This document shows positions 34,987 through 43,883 of a DNA stretch of 64,000 nucleotides, piece by piece. Location of the stretch: the NCBI GenBank assembly GCA_965216885.1, contig OZ244209.1:1178001-1242000 (forward strand), written 5' to 3'. The notes under the pieces are model-generated. The model was not told the origin of the DNA, ran no database searches, and saw only the letters and a program-made list of their open reading frames with translations. Position numbers and translations under genes: made by a program. Source of the DNA: CAYNJG01 sp965216885 (lineage in GTDB: Bacteria > Planctomycetota > Planctomycetia > Pirellulales > Pirellulaceae). The stretch's first letter is position 1, and the number at the start of each line of letters is the position of its first letter.

Positions 34987-36636
34987 TCAAAACGTGATGC
35001 CGCGTTTCCACGGAATGAAATCGTCCTGCCCCAGCACTTCGGCTTTCGTGTGATGGTCACCGCTGGCCGTTTCGATCACCAGGTCCAGCATTTTTGCACC
35101 GACGTCCTCGATGGATTCGGTGCCTTCCACAATACCTCCGGCGTTGATGTCAATGATGTCCGGCATCTTTTCGAACAACGTGGTGTTGGTCGAGGTCTTT
35201 AGCACGGGCGTGATTGCATTTCCGGTTGGAGTTCCCAATCCAGTCGAGAAAATCTGTACATTGGCTCCCGAACCGGCCATCGCCGTCGTGGACTCGACAT
35301 CGCCGCCGGGAGTACACAGCAAGGTCAGACCCGGCTTCGTCGCTGGTTCCGGGTAATCCAGCACGTCACAAACGGGTGAAGTTCCGCCTTTTCTGGCAGC
35401 TCCCGCCGATTTGATCGCATCGGTGATCAGGCCGTCTCGAACGTTGCCCGGCGAAGGGTTCTGGTCGAAGCCACCGCCGTCTCGATGCGCCCGCGCGTCG
35501 TATTCTCGCATGATCGTCAGGAATCGGTCGGCCAATTTCGGTGTGACGCACCGCGAAGTCAGGTCGCCTTCGCAACCAGCCAGTTCGGGGAACTCCGAAA
35601 GGATGACGCTGCCGCCGAGGGCGACGATAAGGTCACTACAATGTCCAATCGCGGGGTTGGCGCTGATGCCGGAGAAACCGTCGGACCCGCCGCATTCGAC
35701 GCCCAGCGATAGATGGTTCAGCGTCGCCGGTTCGCGGCGGAGTTCGTTAGCTTCCATCAATCCCGAGAACGTGTGACGCAATGCCTTGTCCAGCAGCGCG
35801 TCCTCCGTTCCCTCCTGCTGTTGCTCGAGAATGTACAGCGGCTTTTTGAAATCTGGATTGCGGCGGTGAAGTTCGGCTTCCATGGTCGCGATCTGACTCT
35901 TCTGACACCCCAAGCTCATGATCGTCGCGCCGGCGACGTTTGGATGATTGATGTAGCCAGCGATCAACCCACACAGGGTTTGCGCGTCTTCGTAGAGACC
36001 GCCGCAACCACCGTCGTGCGTGAGGAACTTGATGCCATCGACGTTGGGGAACAGTCGGTCGACCGGATCGGTCAGTGAATCGGGCGCTACGGTCGTCTCC
36101 CGGATCGTCGCGGCATCCGTCCCTTCGGCGCGAAGCTGAATGAGTCGTTCGGTGAGCGATTTGAAGCGGTGCTTGCGGGCATAACCGAGTTGATTCAGGA
36201 GCGATTCCTTCATCACTTCAAGATTTCGATTTTGGCAGAAGACCAGCGGCACGACGATCCAGATGTTGCGCGTTCCCACTCGGCCGTCGGGGCGATGGTA
36301 GCCGGCAAACGTGCGGTCGCGCCATCGTGAGACATCCGGCGCGTCCCATGTCTGAGGCTGCCCCTGCGTTTCAATCGCACCGGTGGCGTGCTTGAGATTG
36401 GCGGTCGTCAGCGGATCGCCAACTGCAATGTCTCTCAGAGCCTCGGCGACGACGATGCCGTACATCTTCAGGGTTTCGCCCTGTCGAGCGGGCCGTCGAG
36501 CGAACTTGTGTTTGGCTTCAACGGGAGCTCGAAGCGTGATGGATTCATTTTCCATCGTGATGGTGGTGCCAGCCGGATGGTCCTGCAACGCGACGATCAT
36601 GTCGTCAGACGGATGAACGAGGAGAACTTTGCTCAT
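34987..36636 (-). CDS. UxaA-family altronate (or galactarate) dehydratase
   Basis: 549 aa. The N-terminal SAF-like domain (about 1-100) contains YGIVVAEALRDIAVGDPLTT. The large C-terminal dehydratase domain has GYHRPDGRVGTRNIWIVVP, THDGGCGGLYEDAQTLCGLI and LGVECGGSDGFSGISANPAI. The conserved cysteines in GCGG and ECGGSDG probably hold metal or cofactor. It converts altronate to 2-keto-3-deoxygluconate in hexuronate breakdown; related members act on galactarate. Length is normal. No uxaB/uxaC neighbour is seen. Confidence 0.9.
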   Translation of the reverse strand: MSKVLLVHPSDDMIVALQDHPAGTTITMENESITLRAPVEAKHKFARRPARQGETLKMYGIVVAEALRDIAVGDPLTTANLKHATGAIETQGQPQTWDAPDVSRWRDRTFAGYHRPDGRVGTRNIWIVVPLVFCQNRNLEVMKESLLNQLGYARKHRFKSLTERLIQLRAEGTDAATIRETTVAPDSLTDPVDRLFPNVDGIKFLTHDGGCGGLYEDAQTLCGLIAGYINHPNVAGATIMSLGCQKSQIATMEAELHRRNPDFKKPLYILEQQQEGTEDALLDKALRHTFSGLMEANELRREPATLNHLSLGVECGGSDGFSGISANPAIGHCSDLIVALGGSVILSEFPELAGCEGDLTSRCVTPKLADRFLTIMREYDARAHRDGGGFDQNPSPGNVRDGLITDAIKSAGAARKGGTSPVCDVLDYPEPATKPGLTLLCTPGGDVESTTAMAGSGANVQIFSTGLGTPTGNAITPVLKTSTNTTLFEKMPDIIDINAGGIVEGTESIEDVGAKMLDLVIETASGDHHTKAEVLGQDDFIPWKRGITF

Positions 36637-36758
36637 GATTGTGAAATCGGGTTGGAGTAGGCGGTGTTCGGTTTAACGTTTGGCGAAGTCAGGTGTGGAG
36701 CGGTTGTTGTGGAACGAATGTCCCGCGAACCGGGGCGCGTGCGTGCCGGAAAACTGGC

Positions 36759-38792
36759 TCAGCGGTTTTCGAATTGGTTGGATGGGCTGGTGTTGGGGTG
36801 TTGTGCTTCCGCATCATGCGTCAAGGATTCTTCAACGATTTCGCAATCCGGCAACGAATCAAGAAACAGCCGACCATATTGCTTGGTCTTCAGCCGCGGA
36901 TCAAGCACGACGACGATTCCTGTGTCGGTGGCGGTGCGAATGAGTCGCCCGAAACCCTGTCGAAACTTGGTAATTGCCTGCGGTAGCTGGTAGTCGCGGA
37001 ACGGGTTGCCGCCGGCCAGTCGAATGGCTTCCAGTCGGGCTTCCAGCAATGGTTGATCCGGGACGCTGAAGGGGAGCTTGGTAATGATGACGTTTTGCAG
37101 AGCGTCGCCAGGCACGTCCACACCCTGCCAGAAACTGTCGGTTCCCAACAGCACGCCGCGTTCACACTGCTTGAACTGTTCCAGTAATTCATTGCGTCGC
37201 GGTTGTTCGGCTTGAGAGAAAAGGCCCATGTTTCGTTCGGCCATCCACGGTGTCAGGTCCGATCCCATTTGTCGCATGGACGAGTAGTTGGTGAACAGCA
37301 CGAAGGCGCGACCGTTGGTGCGAGCGACGTAGCGTTTGATCATCTCGACGGACAGGCGGTGGAAGTCGGCCTTGTCCGATGGATCCGGCATCCCACGCAC
37401 GAGGATGACTTTCGCCTGTTCGCGATAGTTGAACGGACTGCCAAGTTTCAGCGTGCCGGTCTCGGTCAGGCCAATGCGAGCTTTCATAAAGTCGAACGAC
37501 TTTGCGCCGGTCGTCAACGTGGCGCTGGTGAGGATGACGCTCTTGCAACGTTGGAAAAGCTGTTCACGAAGGATGGGGCCGATGTCCAGCGGAGCCGACG
37601 CCAGGGTGGTGCGAGGCCGGCCGCGTCGCGTCAGGGATGCCTCCGCCCAATAAACGCCGCTTTCCAGTGCGTGTTTGCGCCATGCTTCAATGTCGCCGGC
37701 GAGCGCTCCCAGTCGTTCCGATGCCGCGACGTAGTCCTGTTTCTTCGAAGCATCCGTTTGGCTGAGCCCGTAGTCCTTCAGGATTCGAGACAGTTGCCCG
37801 AGTGCCGGACTGAGCTGATTCTTGACGATCTCGGGCGAGCGTACTCGGCCGTTACCCTGATTGTTGTCCAGCCATTCGCGGATGTCGCCAAAGAACTCGT
37901 CCGCCAGGTAATGGCAGTCCTGGGTCTTCTGCTGGGCGACGGCCAGTTTGTCGGCGACCAGCAGACCTTTGTTCGTGCGGTCGTTGAAGAGCTTGTTGAG
38001 CGTATAGTCAACTTGGCCCGAAGTGACGCGGAGGCCCATGTGATCGCCGGCAACCTGCTCGACGGTGTGGGCTTCGTCCAGAATCACCGCGTCGTAGTCC
38101 GGGATGATCTGGGCTCCCATCTGGCGTAGCGCAAGGTCGCTGAAAAACAACGCATGGTTCACAAGGATGATGGTCGCGTTCTTCGCTCGTTGGCGGGCGG
38201 CGTAGAAGAAACACTCTTTATAGGTCGTACACTTTTTGCCCAGGCAGTTGCCGCTGTCACTTTGGACTTCGTCCCACACTGAACCCCATGGCTTGAAGGG
38301 TAGGTCGCTCGTCGAGCCGTCCGTCGTCGTGGTTGACCACTTCGCGATCTGTCGCAATTGCGAGAGCTCGGTGTCGTCGTGTAAGAGTTGTCGCGAGCGG
38401 TCAACGGCTCGTCGGAGTCGTCGCAGGCTGATGTAGTTACCGCGCCCCTTGATGAGGCTGACCGTGAATTCGCGTGGGATCACGCTGTTGAGAATCGGCA
38501 GGTCCTTGAGCAGCAGTTGTTCTTGCAGGCTGATCGTATGCGTGGACACGACGACGCGATTCAGTTTGCCTTCAGCATTCTCGGCGGTTGCTGCCAGAAT
38601 CGCCGGAACCAGGTAGCCAAAGCTCTTGCCGACGCCCGTGCCCGCCTCGCAGAGGAGATGCTTTTTCTCTTTCAACGCCAGGGAGACTGCATCTGCCATA
38701 TCCAGTTGCTGCTGGCGATGCTCGTAATTCGTCAGCCGTCGCGCAATGCTGCCGTCGGGTCCGAGGATGTCGTGGACATTGAGTGACGGCAT
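36759..38792 (-). CDS. DinG/XPD-type ATP-dependent DNA helicase
   Basis: 677 aa. Superfamily 2 motifs in order: CEAGTGVGKSFGYLVPAIL (Walker A, about 48-62), AVILDEAHTVEQV (DEAH, about 233), SVILTSATLTTGAKSF, GTDSFWQGVDVPGDALQNV and QGFGRLIRTATDTGIVVVLD. Cysteines near 185-200 (NCLGKKCTTYKEC) mark the iron-sulfur region of this group. It is a 5'-3' helicase acting on damaged or R-loop DNA. No exonuclease domain is attached at the N-terminus (the DnaQ-DinG fusion is absent). Confidence 0.93.
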   Translation of the reverse strand: MPSLNVHDILGPDGSIARRLTNYEHRQQQLDMADAVSLALKEKKHLLCEAGTGVGKSFGYLVPAILAATAENAEGKLNRVVVSTHTISLQEQLLLKDLPILNSVIPREFTVSLIKGRGNYISLRRLRRAVDRSRQLLHDDTELSQLRQIAKWSTTTTDGSTSDLPFKPWGSVWDEVQSDSGNCLGKKCTTYKECFFYAARQRAKNATIILVNHALFFSDLALRQMGAQIIPDYDAVILDEAHTVEQVAGDHMGLRVTSGQVDYTLNKLFNDRTNKGLLVADKLAVAQQKTQDCHYLADEFFGDIREWLDNNQGNGRVRSPEIVKNQLSPALGQLSRILKDYGLSQTDASKKQDYVAASERLGALAGDIEAWRKHALESGVYWAEASLTRRGRPRTTLASAPLDIGPILREQLFQRCKSVILTSATLTTGAKSFDFMKARIGLTETGTLKLGSPFNYREQAKVILVRGMPDPSDKADFHRLSVEMIKRYVARTNGRAFVLFTNYSSMRQMGSDLTPWMAERNMGLFSQAEQPRRNELLEQFKQCERGVLLGTDSFWQGVDVPGDALQNVIITKLPFSVPDQPLLEARLEAIRLAGGNPFRDYQLPQAITKFRQGFGRLIRTATDTGIVVVLDPRLKTKQYGRLFLDSLPDCEIVEESLTHDAEAQHPNTSPSNQFENR

Positions 38793-38933
38793 GATTGGCT
38801 GCGTTGGGCGAGGGGGCGAATCCCCTAGTTTATGGCGGATGCCACGGTTCGCCTATGCGAGCTGACTCTTCCCGAAGGAATTCGCGTCCGGCTGGAAACG
38901 CAGGACGTGGCGTTGAGCTTACGGGGCGGCGGA

Positions 38934-39788
38934 TTAGCTATAAGGATCCTGCGAGCCGATCACGCCCTCTTCCGGGCTGCTGGCTGAGGCATAGAGCCGT
39001 TTGGGAATACGCCCGGACTGCCACGCCAGGTGGCCCGCGTCGACGGCATACTTCATCGCGCGAGCCATGCCGATGGGGTCGCGGGCGTGGGCTACCGCAG
39101 TGTTCAGCAGCACCCCGTCGACGCCCAATTCCATTGCGAAGGCGACATCGCTGGCGGTGCCAACTCCGGCGTCGACGATCACGGGGTAAGTTGGATCGCC
39201 TTCCTTAAGATATTCCATGCAAATACGAATGTTGTTGGGGTTCAGGATTCCCTGTCCTGAACCAATCGGGCTGCCGGCCGGCATCACGGCGGTTGCGCCA
39301 GCTTCCTTTAGCTGGCGGGCGATAACCGGATCGTCGGTCGTGTAACACAGCACCTGAAATCCGTCGTTGACCAGCGTCTCGGTCGCCTGCAAGGTTCCCA
39401 GCACGTCGGGCAGCAAGGTCTTGTTGTCGCCCAACACTTCCAGCTTCACCCAGTCAGCACCGGGGTTTTCCAGCCCACGCAGGATCTCGCGTCCAAGCCG
39501 GGCGGTACGCAACGCGTCCTCGACGGAGTAGCAGCCTGCCGTGTTGGGCAGCAACATGTAGCGGTCGGTGTCGATGAAATCCAGAATGTTCTGGCCCGAT
39601 GTGTTGTACAGACGCTCGCGGCGAACGGCGACCGTCAGGCAGTCGGTGCCCGAGTAGTCCAGCGAGTCGCGCATGACTTCCATCGAGTCGTAGCGCCCGG
39701 TGCCCAAAATAAGGCGACTGCGGAGCGTCTTGTTCCCAATCTGCAAAGTCGACTCGGGAAGCGTTTCGGAAGATTCAGCGGTTGCCAT
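38934..39788 (-). CDS. thiG: Thiazole synthase ThiG
   Basis: 284 aa. It forms the thiazole phosphate of thiamine from deoxyxylulose phosphate, dehydroglycine and ThiS thiocarboxylate. Seen: SRLILGTGRYDSMEVMRDSL, the Schiff-base lysine in ADWVKLEVLGD, PAGSPIGSGQGILN and VPTIVDAGVG-like PVIVDAGVGTASDVA near the phosphate-binding site. It starts 3 nt after the thiS stop, so the two are coupled. Other thi genes are not in this window. Confidence 0.95.
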   Translation of the reverse strand: MATAESSETLPESTLQIGNKTLRSRLILGTGRYDSMEVMRDSLDYSGTDCLTVAVRRERLYNTSGQNILDFIDTDRYMLLPNTAGCYSVEDALRTARLGREILRGLENPGADWVKLEVLGDNKTLLPDVLGTLQATETLVNDGFQVLCYTTDDPVIARQLKEAGATAVMPAGSPIGSGQGILNPNNIRICMEYLKEGDPTYPVIVDAGVGTASDVAFAMELGVDGVLLNTAVAHARDPIGMARAMKYAVDAGHLAWQSGRIPKRLYASASSPEEGVIGSQDPYS

Positions 39789-39791
39789 CGG

Positions 39792-40004
39792 TTAGCCTCC
39801 ACCGACAAATGTGACGACTTCTACTTCATCGCCGTTGGCCAGCGAGTGATCCGAGTGGGATTCGCGGGGAACCAGATCGCGGTTCACTTCGACGGCACAT
39901 TGCTTCGGGTTAAGTTCCAGTCTCGAAAGCAGATCGGCGATCGTAATGTCCGAGTCGAATTGCTCGGGCTTGCCGTTGATCGTGAGTTGTATCGACTTGG
40001 ACAT
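39792..40004 (-). CDS. thiS: Sulfur carrier protein ThiS
   Basis: 70 aa from ATG 40004 (MSKSIQLTINGKPEQF). It has the ubiquitin-like fold pattern (IADLLSRLEL, CAVEVNRDLVPRE) and ends with the glycine tail needed for thiocarboxylation (FVGGG, one Gly more than the usual GG). The upstream ATG at 40031 would add nine residues and is less likely. No TPP riboswitch was recognised in 40005-40151. Confidence 0.9.
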   Translation of the reverse strand: MSKSIQLTINGKPEQFDSDITIADLLSRLELNPKQCAVEVNRDLVPRESHSDHSLANGDEVEVVTFVGGG

Positions 40005-40151
40005 GCGTGGGCAGAGTGATTTAGGAAGCAAATTTCGGGGCCGCGAACATTCTTGGCCTGCAACAGCGCCTGTGGTCTACAGGAGCGGCGCGGCCAGTGA
40101 AAGCCAGTCGCGGCCGGGCAGCCGTGAACTCCGGACCATCCTGAGTCGGGC

Positions 40152-40688
40152 TCAGTCGCGTACCAGCATTCCATCTATGGTTTGTAGTGTGCCGATCTGT
40201 TTTCTGCCAGTCGTGGCGGCTTCGCGGTGCCAGGGGATTCCGTAGGCGACCATCTGACCGGTAGCGGAATTCAGGACGTAGACGACCGACATGGCCCTAC
40301 GGACCGAGGGCGTGACGCTGCGACGGAAGTTTACCAATCCGGTCACCAACTGGTATTCCGGATTTTTGGCTGCGCCAAATTCCTTTGTCACATTTGTCGA
40401 AAATAACGCGGCAAACTTGCCCGATCGATGATTCAGAACCGCACATTTCAGTTCGCCAGTTTCGTGATCGAGGACGAAGACACCTTCGGCATCGTCGTCG
40501 ATGGCACCGGTCGCGATCGAAAAACTGGTTCCGTTGGAGGCGGAAGACGCGTGTACGAGCGTCTCGTTAAATCGAGTCAACTCCGTGGGTTCGCCGGATC
40601 CGCTCAGCCAAACTCCAAGCAGCGTGCCCATGCACAGCAGCACGCCGCCACACATCATCCTTGCGATTTTGCTGTCGAGCCAATTCAT
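40152..40688 (-). CDS. Membrane-anchored protein of unknown function
   Basis: 178 aa from ATG 40688 (MNWLDSKIARMMCGG). A signal anchor (MCGGVLLCMGTLLGVWL) is followed by a soluble domain. That domain has two beta patterns around residues 65-100 (GVFVLDHETGELKCAVLN) and 115-165 (YQLVTGLVNFRR, MSVVYVLNSATGQMVAYGIP). Family unknown; it has the look of a small planctomycete-specific exported protein. A longer frame from 40775 is possible but lacks support. Confidence 0.6.
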   Translation of the reverse strand: MNWLDSKIARMMCGGVLLCMGTLLGVWLSGSGEPTELTRFNETLVHASSASNGTSFSIATGAIDDDAEGVFVLDHETGELKCAVLNHRSGKFAALFSTNVTKEFGAAKNPEYQLVTGLVNFRRSVTPSVRRAMSVVYVLNSATGQMVAYGIPWHREAATTGRKQIGTLQTIDGMLVRD

Positions 40689-41085
40689 TGCTATTCCTTG
40701 CGTAATGAGCCTTCGAGACAGCCCAAGATGGTAACTTTCACGGCGATTTTGAGCTAGGCGAGCTCTACGCGGCATTGGGATTCTTCAACTGGGCGTTGGA
40801 TACATTCCGGTCGCGATGCCCTCGCAAGCCGGGATGTCGTTTTGATAGCCCGGGTCATCGACAGGGCGAATGGCGTTTTTCCATGGGCGAATCTGGGTTT
40901 CACTGCGTCGTGGAGCTTCCCCAGATACTCAGAATAGATCGCCCGAGGCAGGAAGGCAGAGTTGCTACTGCGCGCCTCCTGCGGTCCTTCGAAGTTCGGG
41001 TACTGGGCTACGCCAGTGAGAAACAGGTTCTCACTGACGTCGTGCCCGGCCTTTTTCAACCTTGTTCAATCAAATGGAAGGCAGG
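40689..41085. other. Gap with no confident gene
   Basis: 397 bp between two minus-strand genes. A minus-strand open frame (41059-40754, 101 codons) is present but resembles no protein family. A short hairpin, AGTGAGAA...TTCTCACT, lies near 41020-41040 and might mark the end of the TIM-barrel gene transcript. I do not call a gene here. Confidence 0.4.
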
Positions 41086-42057
41086 CTACGCAAGTGCCTC
41101 GCGACAGTATTCAACGCACTTGGCGACTTCCTTGACCGGGGTTGAGTCCTTCGGGACACGGTATTCCAGTTCAATGTCTGCGTAGATCGGCCACTGCTCT
41201 TTCTTCAGCAGTTGCAGGACTTCAGCGATCGGCGTTTGTCCTTGTCCCCACGGCAGGTTGCCACCGTCGGCCGTCCGATCCTTGAGATGCAGGCTAATGA
41301 TCTTGTCGTGATATTTCTCAATCACCGGAATCGGAGACTTGCCGCCGGTACCGGCAACGTAGTGGCCAATATCCAGATTGAATCCTACATAGTCGCCCAC
41401 ATTCATCAGTGGATCGAGGTTTTCGATCGTGGGGATGTTTTTCGTGTGGTTATGGAAAGCGACCCAGATCTTGTGCTTTTCTGCAAACGGAGCGAGCCGC
41501 TTCACCTGCGCGTCGTTCCGTTCGGTGGTGATCGCCTTGCATCCGAGAGCCTTCGCGACCTGGAAGTTGAAGTCGACTTCCTCATCGGTTCGTCCGAAAG
41601 CCATTTTGTGGATGTGAATGTTGACGCCCGCGTCGTTGTACATCTTGCGAAGCTCTACGCACTTGGCGAGCTGCTGTTCGCGAACCTTGGGGCGGTCGGC
41701 GTCAATGGGAAGTTCCTGTTCCTGGCTACGTCGGCCTCGTCTGCGGACAGTGATTCCTGCGTGCGACGCAATGGGCCCGCCCATCAATTCCGTTTCGCTC
41801 AGGCCGTCCGCGAGGAGATTCTTCAGCGTTGCCTCGGCAGAGTCGTCACCTCCGCGATAGCTGTAGGTGATACAACCGACTCGCACACCGTTGATGACGG
41901 AGCTCGGCTTTGAATCGTTGGTCGTGGGTTTGTCTTCGACTGCGACGGGATCGGCGGCAAGGATGTGACGCGGTAGCACGGCTCCCGTCGCGAGGGCAGC
42001 AGCGCCGCCGAGAATCGTCCGTCGAGTTTGTCGTTTGCCTGGATTGGGACTGGTCAT
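41086..42057 (-). CDS. Tat-exported sugar phosphate isomerase/epimerase-like TIM barrel
   Basis: About 323 aa from ATG 42057, close behind GAGGTGG; the adjacent ATG at 42060 is an alternative. The Tat signal KRQTRRTILGGAAALATGAV carries an RR pair. The xylose-isomerase-like barrel has VAFHNHTKNIP, GFNLDIGHYVAGTG, IISLHLKDRTADGG and YADIELEYRV. Metal ligands are expected among the E/D/H in these strands (e.g. ETTERND, H-N-H, D-I-G-H, H-L-K-D). Its substrate is a sugar of unknown type. In planctomycetes such exported proteins accompany sugar catabolism. Confidence 0.85.
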   Translation of the reverse strand: MTSPNPGKRQTRRTILGGAAALATGAVLPRHILAADPVAVEDKPTTNDSKPSSVINGVRVGCITYSYRGGDDSAEATLKNLLADGLSETELMGGPIASHAGITVRRRGRRSQEQELPIDADRPKVREQQLAKCVELRKMYNDAGVNIHIHKMAFGRTDEEVDFNFQVAKALGCKAITTERNDAQVKRLAPFAEKHKIWVAFHNHTKNIPTIENLDPLMNVGDYVGFNLDIGHYVAGTGGKSPIPVIEKYHDKIISLHLKDRTADGGNLPWGQGQTPIAEVLQLLKKEQWPIYADIELEYRVPKDSTPVKEVAKCVEYCREALA

Positions 42058-42493
42058 CATCCACCTCACCACGAGATTTGAATCTGGATTGGAGTAATTA
42101 AGGGATCGCATTGTAACACCGGCGGAGTTGAAACGGGGATCGTCCGGTCGAAGCCGCGTTTGGAAATAGCTCGTCTCGTTCGTCGAAACTGCGAGCGTAT
42201 TTGTGATATTTGGGTCGGCCGACGTCGCGTGTAGAATGCGTTGCCAGACGCGGCAATTGGCCAAGCGGACAACGGGAGGTTGTCGGCGGTCTTTGTAACG
42301 TTGCGTTGGCATTGCATCGCTGCACTGAGGTATTCAACGCGTGTCCCTGATTGGCGATTTATGGGGGCCGGGCCCGCATGCCCTGCGGGAATAGGCGGAA
42401 ACGGGGTGTTTTGGATGCGAAGCCTTTCTTTTGCAAGGTATGCCCCGAAAAATAATGCTTGGGGTCCGAACTCGAAAGGAAATCCGGGAATCA
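42058..42493. promoter_or_regulatory. Divergent intergenic region, no gene seen
   Basis: 436 bp between the divergent TIM-barrel gene and the membrane protein gene at 42494. It should contain both promoters. No clear -35/-10 or -24/-12 pair stands out. Frames reaching into it from 42431 and 42312 are upstream extensions of these genes without family character. Confidence 0.3.
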
Positions 42494-43828
42494 ATGCAAC
42501 GCTTTCGAAAACCAGAATGGGTGCTGTGTCTAATCCTGATGCTCAATACGTCCCAGGTACTGGGGCAGGTAGATCTGAGCGACGTGCGTGTCGATCAGAA
42601 CTCGCAAGGAGCCTCGGTCGACGACATCTCTGTTGGCGACATTTCCGTCGGCGAGGCGTCGGTGGACGATATCACGGTGGATGTGCCCGTCGAGCAGCCG
42701 GCTCGCACAGAACCGGATTTGCATGACTTGGTGGACCAATTGGATCTTGATCTTGGGAACAATCCAATCACGGCGCAGGAGATGTTGGTTGCGGATGCAT
42801 TGTCCGATCGCGTGTCGTCTACCGAATGGTTGGGGGCGATTGGCCCGGTCGCCTTGTCGCCATTCTTTGGTCTCACGTTGCTCTCCGGGATTGCGATCGT
42901 CGGGGAAGAACGGTTACCGGAGGATCACTATCTGCGACGGGCTTCGACGCCGTTGCGGAATCCGCTGGTGTTCTTCACCTTTCTGATCCTTACCGTGCTG
43001 ACGTCGGTGCCCAGGTTTTCAAAAGTCAGCAAGCCGTTCGCGCAGGCGGTCGATCAACTGGAGACCTATTCGGCAATTGTCATTTTGCTGGTCGTCCGCT
43101 ACATGGGTAATCTTGAACTCTCCGGCCCGGACGATCCGCAAATGGCGGAGGTCGTCTTCCAGGCCGGGATCTTTGAGTTCACCGCCGAGTCGCTGTTGAT
43201 GCTGGCGACCGTCGTGAACATCATCGTCGTCAACACGGTGAAGTTCTTCTTTGAAATCATGATCTGGATTACACCCGTGCCCATGATCGACGCGATGTTC
43301 GAAGCCGCCAACAAGACGTTGTGCGGAGTGCTCGCAGCGATATATGCGTTCAGTCCCACCATCGCGACGGTGATCAACTTGCTGATTCTGGGCGGATGTC
43401 TGCTGGTGTTTGCATGGGTGAAACGCCGCGAGGTGTACTACCGCACGATCATTTTCGATTTTGTAAAACACTGGTGGGTAACAGAATCCTCGAGTTCCGT
43501 CGATGGTCCGCTAACCGTGTTTCCGCAGCAACCGTTTGAGGGCATTCCGGCGATGTCGCGTTGTCTGTTGGCGAGAAACGGAGACGCGTGGACGCTCACT
43601 GCACCGCGATGGTTCCGTCCGGCAACGGTGCGACAGTGGGCCGGTGATGCACCGGAGTTGCGTGGCGGCTTGCTGATGAGTTCGTTGCTGCTGGGTGGGC
43701 AGGAATTCCGGTTTGGGAAACGGGCGCCCGAGCAACTGACTGCCACCGCCCAACAGCTTGGTGGTCACTACGACGGTTCCGCGTCTGAACGCCGACCGAC
43801 CGGGAATCTGGCGGCAGAAATGGCCTAA
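42494..43828 (+). CDS. Polytopic membrane protein of unknown function
   Basis: 444 aa from ATG 42494. A signal peptide (VLCLILMLNTSQVLGQ) is followed by a short Val/Asp/Ile-rich repeated segment (DDISVGDISVGEASVDDITV) at about 35-55. Then come five or six membrane segments at about 105-330 (LGAIGPVALSPFFGLTLLSG, LVFFTFLILTVLTSVP, AIVILLVVRYMG, LLMLATVVNIIVVN, ILGGCLLVFAW). The C-terminus of about 100 residues is soluble. I do not recognise the family with confidence; a relation to DUF4126-type proteins is possible. Confidence 0.65.
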   Translation: MQRFRKPEWVLCLILMLNTSQVLGQVDLSDVRVDQNSQGASVDDISVGDISVGEASVDDITVDVPVEQPARTEPDLHDLVDQLDLDLGNNPITAQEMLVADALSDRVSSTEWLGAIGPVALSPFFGLTLLSGIAIVGEERLPEDHYLRRASTPLRNPLVFFTFLILTVLTSVPRFSKVSKPFAQAVDQLETYSAIVILLVVRYMGNLELSGPDDPQMAEVVFQAGIFEFTAESLLMLATVVNIIVVNTVKFFFEIMIWITPVPMIDAMFEAANKTLCGVLAAIYAFSPTIATVINLLILGGCLLVFAWVKRREVYYRTIIFDFVKHWWVTESSSSVDGPLTVFPQQPFEGIPAMSRCLLARNGDAWTLTAPRWFRPATVRQWAGDAPELRGGLLMSSLLLGGQEFRFGKRAPEQLTATAQQLGGHYDGSASERRPTGNLAAEMA

Positions 43829-43883
43829 CTGCCGGCGGAGGCGTCGTAGCTTGATTAGCTGACGTTGCCTTGGTTGGTCGTGC

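Noticed and set aside
34541..35202. Three overlapping frames of 105-139 codons with the same N-terminus
   Set aside because: They are generated by the 121-bp repeat (each start is one unit later), not by genes.
40005..40151. Possible TPP riboswitch ahead of thiS
   Set aside because: The conserved TPP aptamer segments (CTGAGA and the second helix) were not found in the minus-strand sequence.
40754..41059. 101-codon minus-strand frame in a gap
   Set aside because: No recognisable protein character and no ribosome-binding site; left as uncertain in the gap entry.
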